Of a stretch of 64,000 nucleotides of DNA, positions 48,518 to 60,875 are shown piece after piece. Made by a program: the position numbers and the translations under genes. The notes beneath the pieces were generated by a model. It searched no databases and was not told the origin of the DNA. It worked only from the letters and a program-made list of their open reading frames with translations. How positions within the stretch are numbered: position 1 is the stretch's first letter; each line of letters starts with the position of its first letter. Where the stretch lies: positions 1,313,001 through 1,377,000 of the forward strand of contig JAQPZY010001521.1 of assembly GCA_029931535.1 (NCBI GenBank). The letters run 5' to 3'. Source of the stretch: Margaritifera margaritifera. Lineage: Eukaryota > Mollusca > Bivalvia > Unionida > Margaritiferidae.

Positions 48518-50230
48518 GGAAACTCCATTTTATGTTAAAAATCATATATAATCGCTTATGTGATAGTGTAAAAATAAGGTTCATTTTGTTGTTCACTAGA
48601 ATAAATGTGACCAGATTTATATAAGAAAATGACGGATATAACACAGCCAATATGGATAATCATAGATGTTGCAAAGATAATGACAATGTGTGATGTTTGC
48701 TGCAAGCAGGCAGCAAAAAAGTCTCTCAGTGGTAAGTTCAGCATATTTCTCCTTTGATCTTTATACTTTATAGAAAGGTTGTATCTCACTGAACAATACA
48801 GTCATCCTAGTTTCCAAGGTGCCAATTATTTGTGATAAATACGTTGTGTGTTTTTACAATTACTTCCACAGAGTGTGCCTGGGGTGTGCTATAGTTTTAT
48901 TTGAATTCCTTATTTCACATAATTTCTATTTTTAAATACATAAATAACAGACTGCCTCAACGTCTTAAAGGTAGAACAAACATATATAAAACATCGCCAC
49001 AGTTATTATGGAAATTGTATTGCCATTTGCTAACAATACTGTCCAATTTTCGAGATTGCGCCAATTGGGTAATACCTTCCACTGGTTACAGTCAAAATGG
49101 ACTGTATCAAACATACTTGCATTGATATAGACTATAGGCTCTTGAAATGATTTGTACGTTTAATATGTTTATGTGACAACATCAGTTACACCCAAAAAAG
49201 TAAATTGATAAATTAAAACTAAGCAGACGATTTAAGAAATCTGTATTCCACGCCTAGAATTTGGGTGGCAACAAATAAATTCTCGGCAGAGCCTTTTTTA
49301 AATACGGAAATATCGTAATATGAAATTTTCAATGCATTTTGGAAATGTTTCTATATTGTTACATAAAAGATTATAATTTATATTTCAATCCAGTCTGCAT
49401 CTTTCGATATCACTCGTAATCTGAAAAAAGTTTTACTAGCATAATACTGCCGTCTGATAAAGTCTTTTTGATAAGTATTCTTAATGAATTTTGTTTAAAT
49501 TATTTTCTGACTGTCACGGAATAAGACAAGAAAATAATTTGGTATTGCATTAAACGATGATAACGTATATTTGACTTTGTCGACGCGTACAGCGTTAACT
49601 AGAGTAGCTAATTTTTCTACCTTGACATATAGTTACTGAATGAGTACATCTCGTTGTAGGTCGTTTGCAGTTTGATCCCCATGTTTCTCGACATGCACGA
49701 GTACTTTACCCTTGGGTCTTGAACGTCTTGTTTGTTTTTTTTTTATATAGTATAAATAGTAGGTTTTTACTATAAGCGGTACATCATCGCTTGGATCTTG
49801 TCACGGAGTGTCGGTCTTGGAACCACAAAACTACAGCCATAGGGGTAAATGATAACTGTTAAGATAACTTTGATTCCCTTGTACATTTATGCTTTTTATT
49901 GTATTCGTGACATTCTTATTTTTATTATTATCGTAAATTGGATAAAGCTTCGATAGAGAAAATAACCTCGTTTAACAGACAATTCACTGTTAGAATTTTT
50001 TCCTTTTCACGTGTAGGATTCGAGTAGAAAATTACACGTAGAGTGCGGGTTTAAAATATTTTGTATAACTCATTAGGGATATTGATATAATGGACTATAG
50101 ACATTTGTTGAGTGGACCATACGTATATTTCATATAGATATATTTTAGTATTTTGTGTGATAGCGTATTTTGTATTATACGCTACCAGTTTCATCTATTA
50201 GTAGCTGAAACTGGTGGAAGGTAAACTTGC

Positions 50231-50320
50231 CAGAGTGAAACTGGGAAGTTGAACCAGAGTGAAACTGGGAAGTTGAACCAGAGTGAAATTGGGAAGCTGA
50301 ACCAGAGTGAACCTGGCATG
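50231..50320. repeat. 24-base minisatellite
   Basis: About 3.7 units of CAGAGTGAAACTGGGAAGTT plus GAAC. The period is 24, so a frame through it would read an octapeptide QSETGKLN, but a stop lies just upstream and downstream. Confidence 0.85.
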
Positions 50321-50978
50321 GGTTGAGGCAGTGCAGCCATAAAGTGTTTTGGAACTGTGATATTTTGGGGTTTCTTTTAGACTGTCATCATGGTTGTATG
50401 AACCAAATCATATCGGTTATATGAACCGTCATCATTATCATTATTATTTTCAGTACTGTGTCGCCATCATCATTATCCTTGTCATTATCCTTATATATAT
50501 ATTTTTTTCTTTTTTTGTTTAACGTGTGTACGGCATGTGCAAGAGTAAGATATTGTACTGCTTGCTTCATTTATTTTATTTTTGTGCCATCATATCGTGT
50601 ATTACATAAATATTGTCATTAACATGCATTGTTTGTTGTATTCATTTAATCCAAGGCCCACTCGGTTTCGATTCTGTTACACTGACGATAGCACTACTCC
50701 AGCTTTGTGAATTATTATTATTATTAATATTATTATTATTAATATTATTATCATTATTATTATTATTTGTGAAAAATTCTACACTAAACTATTTATTTAA
50801 AGTGCTCTCAGTGACCCAGATGTTGGTTTGGCTTTGGTGGTAGGAATAAAGGTGGAGGAATTGGCAAAGCATTGTCCTTCGATGCGTGAGCATGTATCCA
50901 TCCTTCCAATCCCGAAACCAGGCATATAAAAACCAAAGAGGTGCTGAGCAAGTGCATTACAACTGTGCAATATGGGCT

Positions 50979-50980
50979 CC

Positions 50981-51036
<56 letters not shown>
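50979..51036. repeat. (TTA)n microsatellite
   Basis: About 19 TTA units. Confidence 0.9.
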
Positions 51037-51040
<4 letters not shown>

Positions 51041-52129
51041 ATGCTATATTATTGTTTATTGTCTTTTCTTAAAGAAACAAAATCAGTATATATTCATGCG
51101 CTTTCCTTTCCTTTGGCGTTGTTCCGTCCTCATGACCAAACATATCAACATCCTTAACATCTTGTCAATGCCATCAGTTAATTTCATTCCATCAGTAAAT
51201 ATTTTTGGCGACATATTCCAAAATGGCTCCAGTAACTCCGGTTTTTCTTTTTCTTTATTTTTTTTCTTCATTTCGATACTGCCCATTAAATTGTTGTTTT
51301 AGTATCTGCTTACTTGGAACGGGATTGTTCAATTTTGCATGCAGTGAATTAAATCAATTTTCACTGTTTTCTTAGTAACCATCCTGTACGAACTTGCTAT
51401 GATAAAATATGTAACCTGTTCTTCAAAGTCATTTGTTTCTTAAATAAACCGTAAATTGAAGCTAAAGAAGCGGAGAGTCTTTGGAAAGGAAACGCCATCA
51501 TGCAGACATTTAGCTTGACCACCAGGTCCCTTATAACTCCGATGACAGTCCTGCCATGTGAAATATTTCCAGAACGGATCAATGAAGGTCGTCCTTGTTT
51601 GATAATTGACGTGAACGTTGACTTCGCCTGACCGTCTGCTCGTTGCACTGACTGGGTTTGGATCGTAAATTCCTAGTTGCACTTGATGTTTTCGTCCATA
51701 CTATATACTCTCCGCTGTTTACTGATTCATTCGTTCTTTGTTGTCTCCTTTGAGTTCTCTTTGCTGGAGTTATTGCTCAATTATCTGCGCACACTGCCAT
51801 AATAAGTGCTTCTTTATCCCAGCATATTCTCCAGGTCTTCAAAATGAATGCCATCTACCAACAATGTTTAAAGAAAATGTTATATATGATTTGGAACGAG
51901 TGAAAAAGGTGTGAGAAATACAATAAAACTGCGTATTCCTAAATAACCAGTGGAGCGTATAATTCAGCGTCATTCGACAACTTTATAACTGCATGAATAA
52001 GCAATAGAACTTAATAAAAACTATTTTAAAACATCTTTAACAGGCCTTATCTACCATTAAATAGTTTATAGAGCCAGCTATTGATGCATATTAATAGTAT
52101 ATACAGCAATATATAGATGTATATTAATA

Positions 52130-52170
<41 letters not shown>

Positions 52171-52765
52171 GATATAGCTATATATTAATAGTATACACGG
52201 CCAGATATTGATGTATATTAAGTACAAAGTTGATAAAATAAAGAATTCAAGTGGAATTATTGCACACGGTGTCGAAGTAATTGTAAAGACCACAAAGTGT
52301 TTATTGCAAGTAATCTATTTTGGGAAACCGGAGTGACTGTAGTGTTCTGTGGGCTACAGCTTTTCACACAAATTACAATACTTAAAGAAGAAAACGGGTA
52401 AAACTTATATTTGACTGTTATCTAGCTATTTGTTTGATTCCACGCGGAACGTTCCTAGAAAGTATCGAGCTTTAAGGAGAAAATAGGGAAAAAGTAGTTT
52501 TCACGATCATTTAGCCAAATATTTCTGCACGCAAATTAAGGGTATTCTGTGCGTGGTCGATGCTCCTTTAACTTCCCAGAACGTTTATAAAATCTAAATT
52601 TAGAAGGTGACTGTTAGATGATTATAACACTGTAATCTACAATTAATCAGATGCTGAACTTTCCGCGTCGTAAGATTTTTTTTCCTATTTATTTTGCATA
52701 TATATATATATATATGCTTAATATGGTGTCGAGGCAATAAGACTGGAAAGCATTATCAAAGCAAG

Positions 52766-52781
52766 ATGAGTATTATCAAAG
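52766..52781 (+). CDS. Weak candidate initiator exon of the helical secreted protein
   Basis: ATG at 52766 followed by 13 more bases to a possible GT at 52782 would give MSIIK plus one base, matching the phase (1) and the short 5' exon expected before 53255. The donor (GTTGGC) is poor and a (TA)n array follows, so this is only one of several possible starts. The true first exon could lie further upstream. Confidence 0.15.
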
Positions 52782-52821
52782 GTTGGCATCTATACTAGAT
52801 ACGGTGATTTTCCAACATTCG

Positions 52822-52923
<102 letters not shown>

Positions 52924-53254
52924 ACGTTGCACATGAACTCTTTCAAAGAATTCCACAAACGTTCTATGAAAATCGAATCTGTTTTTACCAATACGAAGAA
53001 CAATCTGGTTATAATTAACTTAGGGATAGGGCAAAATAAATCTTCAATATTTGGGTCAGATTACAATTGATAATGCCATTTCATGTTCCGCCTTTGTTTA
53101 AATTTTTGAAGAAATGAATCAATAGTTAAAGTCATTCGGTGGCTGCGTTGATTAATCTATTTACGAATTGTCAGCATTAATATCACAGCTTTACTTATAA
53201 GTTGTAACCTTTTTGCGCAAATTTAGCTAAATTTATTTATTTTTGTGATTGCAG

Positions 53255-53532
53255 TTGGTAGATTGATTTTTGGAGCTATAGTCCTCCTTACCGTGTGTAT
53301 CATGGTCATCCAGGGAGCACCAAGTTCTATGCCTTCTACAATAGAGCCATTTGCTTGCGGAAATGCTGATTATAGAATGTGGCACGTACCTTGTGGCATA
53401 GCATGCACACCTGTAAAAGATTTTGGCATGCAGAAGGCGACTGCTACCACCAAAATTAATAAAATATTACGCCAAATAATTCGGAATAAGAAGGAAGCAC
53501 AAGACATGATAAAGGACTTAAAAGCAAAATAT
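53255..53532 (+). CDS. Secreted helical (cytokine-like) protein, exon with signal peptide and first helix
   Basis: Acceptor TTGTGATTGCAG ends at 53254; donor TAT/GTAAGT at 53533. The exon begins with the last two bases of a codon (intron phase 1) and ends in phase 0. It encodes a hydrophobic core LIFGAIVLLTVCIMVIQG followed by APSS, a clear signal peptide with cleavage near residue 21 (numbering from the split codon). Then comes a short segment with Cys 35, 47 and 51. Residues 59-93 form an amphipathic helix (INKILRQIIRNKKEAQDMIK). I do not recognise a named family. Hydrophobic spacing and gene structure resemble helix A of long-chain helical cytokines. The GTG counted as a start at 53245 is intronic. 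Confidence 0.7.
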
Positions 53533-54346
53533 GTAAGTAAGCATTTCTGCATATTTTGATTATTGGTCCTTTCAGTTATTGCTCCATTACTATTATTATT
53601 ATTATTATTATTCACGGTAGTAGTAGTAGTAGTGATGGTGGTATTGATTTTACGGCTTCTCCAATTTTGTTTTCTCAATCAAAGAACATCATAGTATCAA
53701 GTCAAACTGTCGTCGTCGTTGGTGGTGATAGTCCTGGTTTTGTTGTTTAAGACAGGCATCTATTTTCGTGAACCTATTTAGCAAATATTAAATCATCTGT
53801 ACGTATTCTAGTAGATAGGAAATGACAGATGTTCATGGGGAAACCCATAAATTATACAAGGAACAGAATCATATGTCCTGGAGCAAACAGTAATTGCAGA
53901 GTATCATACTTGTCGTTTTTAAATGTCCGCCACAATATTATGTTTGACTGATATTCTGGTTTTAATATAATGTTTCTTGCGGATATTACATATCGTTTTA
54001 AGGTAGATGTTGGTTGGTTGTCTTTTTAACGATACGTTAAGCACATTACTGGTTATATCATGCCATGGAAATGGGACCCTTTGGATACGAATCCAACGCT
54101 CTACAAACTGTGGAATATATAGATACAAGTGATCCCAAATAAATATCAGAAGAGATATCGTACAAGTGCATGAAACAAAAATTCAACTGTGAATATAATT
54201 ACCCATCCCCACCGAAACTTTTGTGGTAACTATACTCATGCTAACAAAAGTATAAAGAAGAAGATGAGAGTAGAAATAGGAATGGAATTGTTAGTGGTTT
54301 CCTCGTAGCTATTTTATCATACAACGGTTTCTTTATTGTTTTTCAG

Positions 54347-54469
54347 AGTGATGACCGCATCAGGAATACAGACCAGGTCAATAGTATCGAAACTGAAACA
54401 GAATACGCATTCATTAACGGAAATATTGATTTCAACAACGATGAACGAAAGCTCAATTCATTAAATGTG
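54347..54469 (+). CDS. Secreted helical protein, loop exon
   Basis: A 41-codon exon, phase 0 on both sides, with acceptor TTGTTTTTCAG and donor GTG/GTAAGT, both near consensus. It encodes a polar, cysteine-free segment (SDDRIRNTDQVNSIETETEY then INGNIDFNNDERKLNSLN) that would be the long A-B loop. Acidic and Asn-rich, with no domain match. It fits in frame between the 53255 and 54765 exons. Confidence 0.68.
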
Positions 54470-54764
54470 GTAAGTAATTTTAATAAATTTTAATAGCCTA
54501 TAAAACGATAATGCTATACAAATAATATCGGCGCTTCTTTGTCTTCTTTTTCTTCTTCTTCTGTTGATAATGATGATTATTTTTGTTCCAACAATAATAG
54601 TAGCAGTAGAGAAGGAGGTGTTTTTGTTGTGGTGCTGAAAGTGTTTTTATCAATCTTAAAGAATTTTTAATCATGTTGCTTTTGTCTCCGATTTATATGT
54701 TGTGTAAGCTAGTCCATACGAAATACTTTACTGAAGAATATTGATGAATTGTATTAACTTTCAG

Positions 54765-55091
54765 ATTGAAATAACAGAGGGAGACTACGATTCGATGGTG
54801 GCTGCCATAATGTTTACAGAACAAATGAGATTTAATGAAGACTCTTCAAAGGTCTACGGGCAGCTGAGCAACGATCTCAGATGCCTCTCGGTTAAATTCG
54901 CCACCATTTTGTGTGATTTCGAAATAATCCAGTGCATCAGCGGAAATGTGCCGAGTACGAACCTAACGTGTCAGAGTACGGTTATGGAATATATTCAGTG
55001 GTCAAAAATAGAAGAAACTAGAATGCTATATGAATATCGGGTCCTTCGAGATATAGAGAAATATCTTGCGGTTTTAATTCCAAAGTACTAA
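54765..55091 (+). CDS. Secreted helical protein, last coding exon
   Basis: Acceptor TTAACTTTCAG; 108 codons then TAA at 55089-55091. Predicted helices: about residues 143-158 (DSMVAAIMFTEQMRF), 161-192 (YGQLSNDLRCLSVKFATILC) and 206-239 at the C terminus (YIQWSKIEETRMLYEYRVLR). Cys 174, 184, 191 and 203; N-glycosylation site N200-L-T. The full product from the split codon is about 242 residues, about 221 after signal removal, the size of IL-6/LIF-class cytokines, with the last helix close to the C terminus as in that fold. A decayed second copy lies at 60340-60650. Similarity to a named cytokine is not visible in sequence; the fold call is inference. Confidence 0.72.
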   Translation: MEITEGDYDSMVAAIMFTEQMRFNEDSSKVYGQLSNDLRCLSVKFATILCDFEIIQCISGNVPSTNLTCQSTVMEYIQWSKIEETRMLYEYRVLRDIEKYLAVLIPKY

Positions 55092-56440
55092 TTGATATAA
55101 TGGCATGTATATGTAAAAGACGCACCCAATCACCATTTGTGATATTTAGTATATTCATGTCTTGCGTGTTTCAAGAATTTCCTAGTATTATAAGCATACT
55201 ATTTTCAAAACACTTTATACCTAAGTCCCAATAGTATCATATAATATATTGACCATGACCATGACAAGATACTCATACTTACCATTACTAAACTATCAGT
55301 ATCTACCATAGTCATTCTAGAAATTTGTTTTCACCGCTGACCCCTATTTTGATACCATCTTACAATTGTGAACGTTTTTACAAAATATTTGATAAACATT
55401 TCATTTGTATATGTTTACTTTCATTATTGAACGTCAGTAGTATTTAACGCCAAGACAATCGGGGGTTACTAAAGAAATGTTCGATATTGTTATCGGCTTC
55501 ATTCTTATTACCGTAACTCAATGTTGTAGCCCAGTTAAATTCGACATTTTCGCGACAAACGATTTTTGCGATTCACTCATTGGCAATATCGTTCCTCTGA
55601 TTTTAAATGTTAAGAAAATGTTAGCGAATGTAGTGATATTGTTAACTTCGAGAACATTTTATTCTGTGTGGTTCAAATCACCATATAGTGATTTTAGAAA
55701 CAATAGTAATAAGACTAAACTGAATTTTGTATCGAGATTATTATTGTTAGAAAGCACACCCCTACACCGGAAAAAAAGAAAGAAAATGAAGTGAGTGCTT
55801 TGTTAAGGAAAAGCTTTAATAGCTATCAACGCTGTCCTTTATTACTTAAGAATACTTATGCATAACAATGCCACATTCTATTGAATGGAACTTTTGAATT
55901 TGCTGTGACAACATATTTTGATGTACGATATATCCCATTAAAACAAGAAACTTATTTCCCCCAATGATAATTACTCAGGGCAAGAGGTTTGCCAGAATTT
56001 TTCTTTTTCTTTTTTTACTGATCTATTTCTCATTGCAATATTACCCATGGTTCTGTGCAATATGAAAATCCAGTCCGTTCCGACATTAAATCTGATGAAA
56101 TAAAAATCAGGTAAACATTGCTAAGGAAAATGTCAGTGCTTTGATTTATTACATATGTGACATATTTTAGAATCCTTAACAATATCGACAATATTGGTTG
56201 CCCATTGACCATTATATTGGTAAAGCTTAACGTTAACCTCGGGAAATTATGCACGATTTTTATATTTTGTATACGTCTCTGAAGATGATCTCAAACATTT
56301 TTTACTATTTTATACGCAGTTCTATGGAAAATTATTGCATTGCATTGTACAGGAATATGTCAATCTATTTGCATTCTCTCGTATACACATTGTAAATACT
56401 CATCTGTTTATTTATTTCCAACTGCATTTCGGTTAATAAA
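55092..56440 (+). other. 3' untranslated/flank of the secreted-protein gene
   Basis: AATAAA at 56435-56440 is a plausible poly(A) signal. The region aligns with 60660-62750 and, from about 56020, with 58998-59590. The open frame 55477-55794 starts MFDIVIGFILITVTQCC but its counterpart at 61330 is broken, so it is unlikely to be coding. Confidence 0.55.
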
Positions 56441-57095
56441 GGATTTATTTAAAACAATTACTTTGAATTTCTTTTTATAAATAATATCGACTTAGCCATT
56501 GGTGAATGCACATGGAAGTACTTGTTTTATGTGTGTGCGGGTGGGCATATTATGCATATTTCACACAAGATACAAATATTTTTCGCAATGTGCTTCTATG
56601 TCTGTTTGACTGCCTATTCGTAACCATTAAAGTATCAGACGTCACTTTACTCATCCTTTACCGTCCAATTACTCTACACTTTGAACCCAAATGCAGCATT
56701 ATGACCAGCGTGCGGACCATCCCAACAGTTAAATCATCGTGATGCGACCCTACCTCTATATGTGTGCATGTAGGTGATTAAAACATGGATGCTAATGTTC
56801 ATAAATTATATTGATGAGTTCCATATGTGTGTGCGTATGTGCGTGTGCGTGTGTTTTGGGGCGCATAATAGTAAGTATGTTGATCTTCAGATTCAATCAT
56901 GAAGGTCAGGCCTAATCGTAAAGTTGATATTGATTAAAAATTTCATCACATGATCAGGTGATTCTTCGCATAAGATATTTTCATTTCAAATTATATAAAA
57001 AATGGAACAGGGATGTTCAACTGAAAAAGTCAGTTGTTTTTGCAAGGGTTGGTGCTTACAGGCAAGGCGATGATCCGGGTTATAGATATATATAT
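56441..57095 (+). repeat. Downstream part of duplicated unit 1
   Basis: 56500-56745 matches 62800-63045 (for example GTCACTTTACTCATCCTTTA and ATGCAGCATTATGA), so the duplication extends past the poly(A) signal. From 56760 to 57095 I see only (GTGC/GTGT)-rich sequence. Confidence 0.6.
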
Positions 57096-57843
57096 TGTTA
57101 TGTATGATGTTTATATAATATTATAAATATTTTAGGAAATTATAAATGTCTCTTCACTTTAATATTTGCTTAAATCTTTATGTTTATCAGGAAAAACATG
57201 TTTAACTAGTGTCCTTGAATTAGGTTGTTTTGATCAATATGTTTTCTCAATTTGAAGGTCAAGGTTGATTTTTGTTTACAAGTAAAAATTCCATTAAGAT
57301 GACTCATATTCTAGAACATTCTGTCATGTGACCAATCTTTATATATGCCATGTTTGGTGGATATTTATTCAGTTTTGACATTACCATCAGTCTTGTAAAG
57401 AGCTATTACAGTTGTGAAAATTCGTTCCAAATTCTAAGAGAGGAATTATTTTAAAAATTCATTGGATTATAACAGTGCTCATAAACTTTTGGATTTTGGA
57501 TTTTTAATTGATGATTTTGGAATTTATGTGAACTTATTCAGATATTTTGGAATACTTCATTTTGACATCAGCACATCAAGATTACTAGTACATCAGGACT
57601 TTGGACACCATTAGCACATCATAACATTCAAGGACACAGCCGTGAATTCGGAATATTCTATATTTAGGACTTGTGATTAGAACAATCATTCTTATTGGAT
57701 TATTAGGATTTCAAAACACATTACTGTAAGTGACTTTTTGATTTTTCATTTTAACTATCTAGTAATAAATTGCTTGTTGATTTTTACTTGATTTGTTGGT
57801 TTCACTTTCTTTCTGTTACATTTTTCTTAGACCATAGAGTCGT

Positions 57844-57847
<4 letters not shown>
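57096..57847 (+). mobile_element. Solo LTR, copy 3
   Basis: A 752-base copy of the 9056-9805 LTR in the same orientation, closely similar throughout. Flanked by ATAT on both sides; the 3' flank is an (AT)n array, so it inserted into a TA microsatellite or the array grew from the target duplication. Confidence 0.8.

Positions 57848-57897
<50 letters not shown>
57848..57897. repeat. (AT)n microsatellite next to LTR 3
   Basis: About 50 bases directly abutting the LTR end. Confidence 0.95.
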
Positions 57898-57900
<3 letters not shown>

Positions 57901-58997
57901 CGCAGTAAATAAAACCTAAACCTCACCTACATTTATCCCTAATTCTTGGCAAAATTTAAACCCCAAAGCACAAAAGATGATTTTAAGGATATATGTTTGT
58001 AAGCAGCAAAACGAACGGACATGGATAAGAGTTGATTACAAAACGAAATTAAATGATTGCCGAAATATAGATGAGGCATCTCTTACCGAACTAGGCTGCC
58101 AGCCTGTCATGGCTAATTAATTAACTTTTGAAGGCAGAAATAACATAATAAACGCGAAAACCTAACAATCATATAAATCTGAACTTTTAAGATCTCACTT
58201 ACTGTAGACTGTCGAATGAATGCATTCGCGCTGTGATGTTGCCCCACACCCAGAAATGTTCACAGCTGAAATGAGCACAGACGTGTGCTGAGTAAACAAC
58301 ACACAAGCATAAAAATAATCTCTTCATATTTGTATATAAACAGTCATTCTCTGGAAAAAGAGAATCTTTTACTCTTTTAAGTATTAGATGCAAAGGAAAA
58401 ATTCGTAACAAAATAATAAAAAAGATAACAGAAAGTACTGTCCACAATTATTTTCCTAGCTTTTAATCAAAGCAGCAATACTGCCTGGGGGTTTTTTTTC
58501 TATAGTTTTGACAGCAGTTCGATAGAATGGGAAAAATACATTAAAATCAACGTTTTCCACATTCAAGAATATAGCTAAATCAAAATGTTCTATTTTTAGA
58601 GTGAATATAAAGAAAAATTTATCTCGTAAAGTGGAAACACTGGCGACAATGCTACGTTTTGTACTTAACACATTCAGATCAGTCGGAGCATTACAGTTTA
58701 CATTTGTGGTAAGGTTTTCAAGTCTGGAATAAAAACATTCAATTGTCTTGTAAATTCATGTATGGGAACTTTCCTACTTCTTTAACAGTCTATAAATCTA
58801 TTAACTGCGTTTGTAGGGTTCATAAAAGCAAATTTGACACATGTGTATATCAACCGGATATAATTATATCCAGAGTAAAACTACATATTACTGAATTATA
58901 AATAACAATTAAGCGTAGATTTACAGATGAAGCCACCAACATGACATCAATGATTTAACTATTGAAGTAGAGAGTGAACATTATACAGGTTTATTTC
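57898..58997. other. No recognised feature
   Basis: AT-rich. Expected site of the coding part of duplicated unit 2, but no exon similarity is visible. Confidence 0.4.
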
Positions 58998-59700
58998 GCA
59001 TTTTCAACATACACGTGGTAGACTGTAATATGAAAGTCCAGTCCTATCCGAAATCCCATGAAATAAAATCAGGTTGACGAAACTAAGGAAAATGTCAGTG
59101 CTATGATTTGTCATATTTTGTGACATATCTTGGAATATTTGTTTCGCATTGGCCATTGTATAGTGGGGATTACGGTTAACCTTTGGAAATTATGAGTGGT
59201 AAGTTTTAATTCGCACTCAGATTTCACCAAATTAATCTGTTTGATTGGAAACTGATTTTGTTTAAAACTCACTTTAGTTAAATCCATGAAAATAAAAATG
59301 AAAATTTGAAATTCGTTGATATTTATATCTGTTTTAAACGCATTATTGTTTTTCAAACGAAACTTACTTTATAAATGTGATTTTTGCATCACCAGCACCA
59401 TGTACATGGTTTGCATATTTGTGTACATCTCTGAAGGTGTTCTCAAATATTTTCTACCATTTTATATGCGTTTCTATGCATAATTAGTGTACTCTGCAGA
59501 AATATGTCAATTTGTTTGCATTCTCTCGTCTACGTATTGTAAATAATCATCTGTTTATTTATTTATTTCCAACTCCGATCTCATTAATAAAGTATTTTAT
59601 TGAGATTTTTTACCTTACGTTTCGTATCAAATATATCAATCAAGCCATTTGTGAATGTGCATGGAAGTACTTCATATATATGTGAGAATATGAATATTAT
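58998..59700 (+). repeat. Duplicated unit 2 (3' flank only)
   Basis: AATATGAAAGTCCAGTCC and AAGGAAAATGTCAGTGCTATG match 56060-56150 and 62155-62240. The later CTCTGAAGGTGTTCTCAAA block and AATAAAG at about 59586 match 56277-56440. It shares with unit 3, but not unit 1, the 59190-59300 segment (CGCACTCAGATTTCA, TTTGATTGGAAACTGA). Confidence 0.7.
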
Positions 59701-60339
59701 GCATACGAGATGTAGCTATAGAGAATATAGTTCAGCATAATTATATAGGACTTTTTTAAGAGTTGTGGTGTGTTAGTATTATTTGTATTGAGATAGATAT
59801 AAAACATTCAACAAATTACAAAACAAACAATATTGCCTGCAGAATCGATTACATTGCCTGAAGCAGCTTGAAGAAGACGAAGTCACCATGAAATACATAG
59901 TATGATAAATACAAATATTGGTTCCAATTTTCAACATTTAATTGGAACTAGCATTTAGTATTAAACAGTGGCATCTAATACGGTGTTAAATTCCGTCGTT
60001 TTCTTTGACAAAGTTTTATAATCATATAGTGAGCGTACATGATGCTTTTCTCCAAACATGGAAATATTATTTGTTTTTTTTATTTTTTAAAATATGGTGT
60101 CTGCGTTTGTTTGTTTGTTTATTTGTTTATTTTTTAATTTTTTCTGATACAACGGTAGATTACTTTCGAATAATAATATTTCATTTATTTAGCTTATACT
60201 TTATTTAATTTATTAAAATTATCAATAAATGGGTATATTCAGGTATTCATGCACAATGTTGGTGTTAGTTTCGGTTTTATGTCTTCTCTATTACATACAA
60301 TAGGTACAGCATGTTCTGGCCTTGGTCTAAAGCAAAAAA
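59701..60339. other. No recognised feature
   Basis: AT-rich with a T-rich open frame at 60005-60208. No similarity to the first exons of the secreted-protein gene. Confidence 0.4.
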
Positions 60340-60650
60340 TAAAATGATAAAGGCGGACGGCGATTCCATGGTGTCAGCAATCATGTTTACAAAACAAATG
60401 AGATTTCAAGAAAACTCCTCAAAGTCAAACCACCAGCCAAGTAAAGATCACAACGATCTCAGTTAAACTCGTCATCATTTTGTGTGATTTCGAAATAATC
60501 CATACCGTCAGCGGAAATGTGCCGAGCACTAACCTAACGTGCCAGAGGACGGTTGAGTGATCAATTAATTCCGGGACAAGGGGAGAAGATAGAATTCTAA
60601 TTGAATATTGGGTCCTTAGATATAGAGGGAAATGTCTTGATGACCTAATT
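60340..60650 (+). pseudogene. Decayed copy of the secreted-protein last exon
   Basis: Aligns along its length with 54775-55080: GATTCCATGGTGTCAGCAAT, TTTACAAAACAAATGAGATT, ATTTTGTGTGATTTCGAAAT and GTCAGCGGAAATGTGCCGAG are near matches. It has a short deletion after CAACGATCTCAGT that shifts the frame, a TGA shortly after the CCAGAGGACGGTTGAG block, and a deletion replacing the EYIQW region. No signal-peptide or loop exon is found upstream. It is a pseudogene from tandem duplication. Confidence 0.8.
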
Positions 60651-60875
60651 AAAAAATCCCCAACTGATATAGTGCGAAATGATATGGGAAACGCGCACCT
60701 CGCCCATCCTGTGATATTTTAGGATATTCATATCTTGCTTGTTTTAAGAATTCCACAGTATTTCAATGCATAATATTTTCATAAGATTTTATACCATATA
60801 CTACCTCAGTCCCATTAGTATCATGAATATTTACTATGACAAGATACGGATACGTACCATTATTAAGGTATCAAC

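Larger units (their letters stand above)
48331..52765. other. No gene seen; small repeats
   Basis: Includes (TCTA)n at 48478-48516, a 24-base minisatellite at 50231-50320, (TTA)n at 50707-50766 and 50979-51036, and (TA)n at 52135-52167. A minus-strand open region at 51397-51690 (two overlapping frames) has no recognised domain or splice pair. Confidence 0.45.

Noticed and set aside
51397..51682. Two overlapping minus frames of about 80 residues
   Set aside because: No recognised domain and no clear splice sites; which frame, if any, was coding is undecidable.
53245..53254. GTG start for the secreted protein
   Set aside because: These bases form the end of an intron (polypyrimidine tract plus GCAG). 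Eukaryotic nuclear genes rarely use GTG starts.
55477..55794. 105-residue frame with a signal-like N terminus downstream of the secreted-protein gene
   Set aside because: The duplicated counterpart near 61330 is broken and the region fits a 3' untranslated flank. A short secreted peptide cannot be fully excluded.
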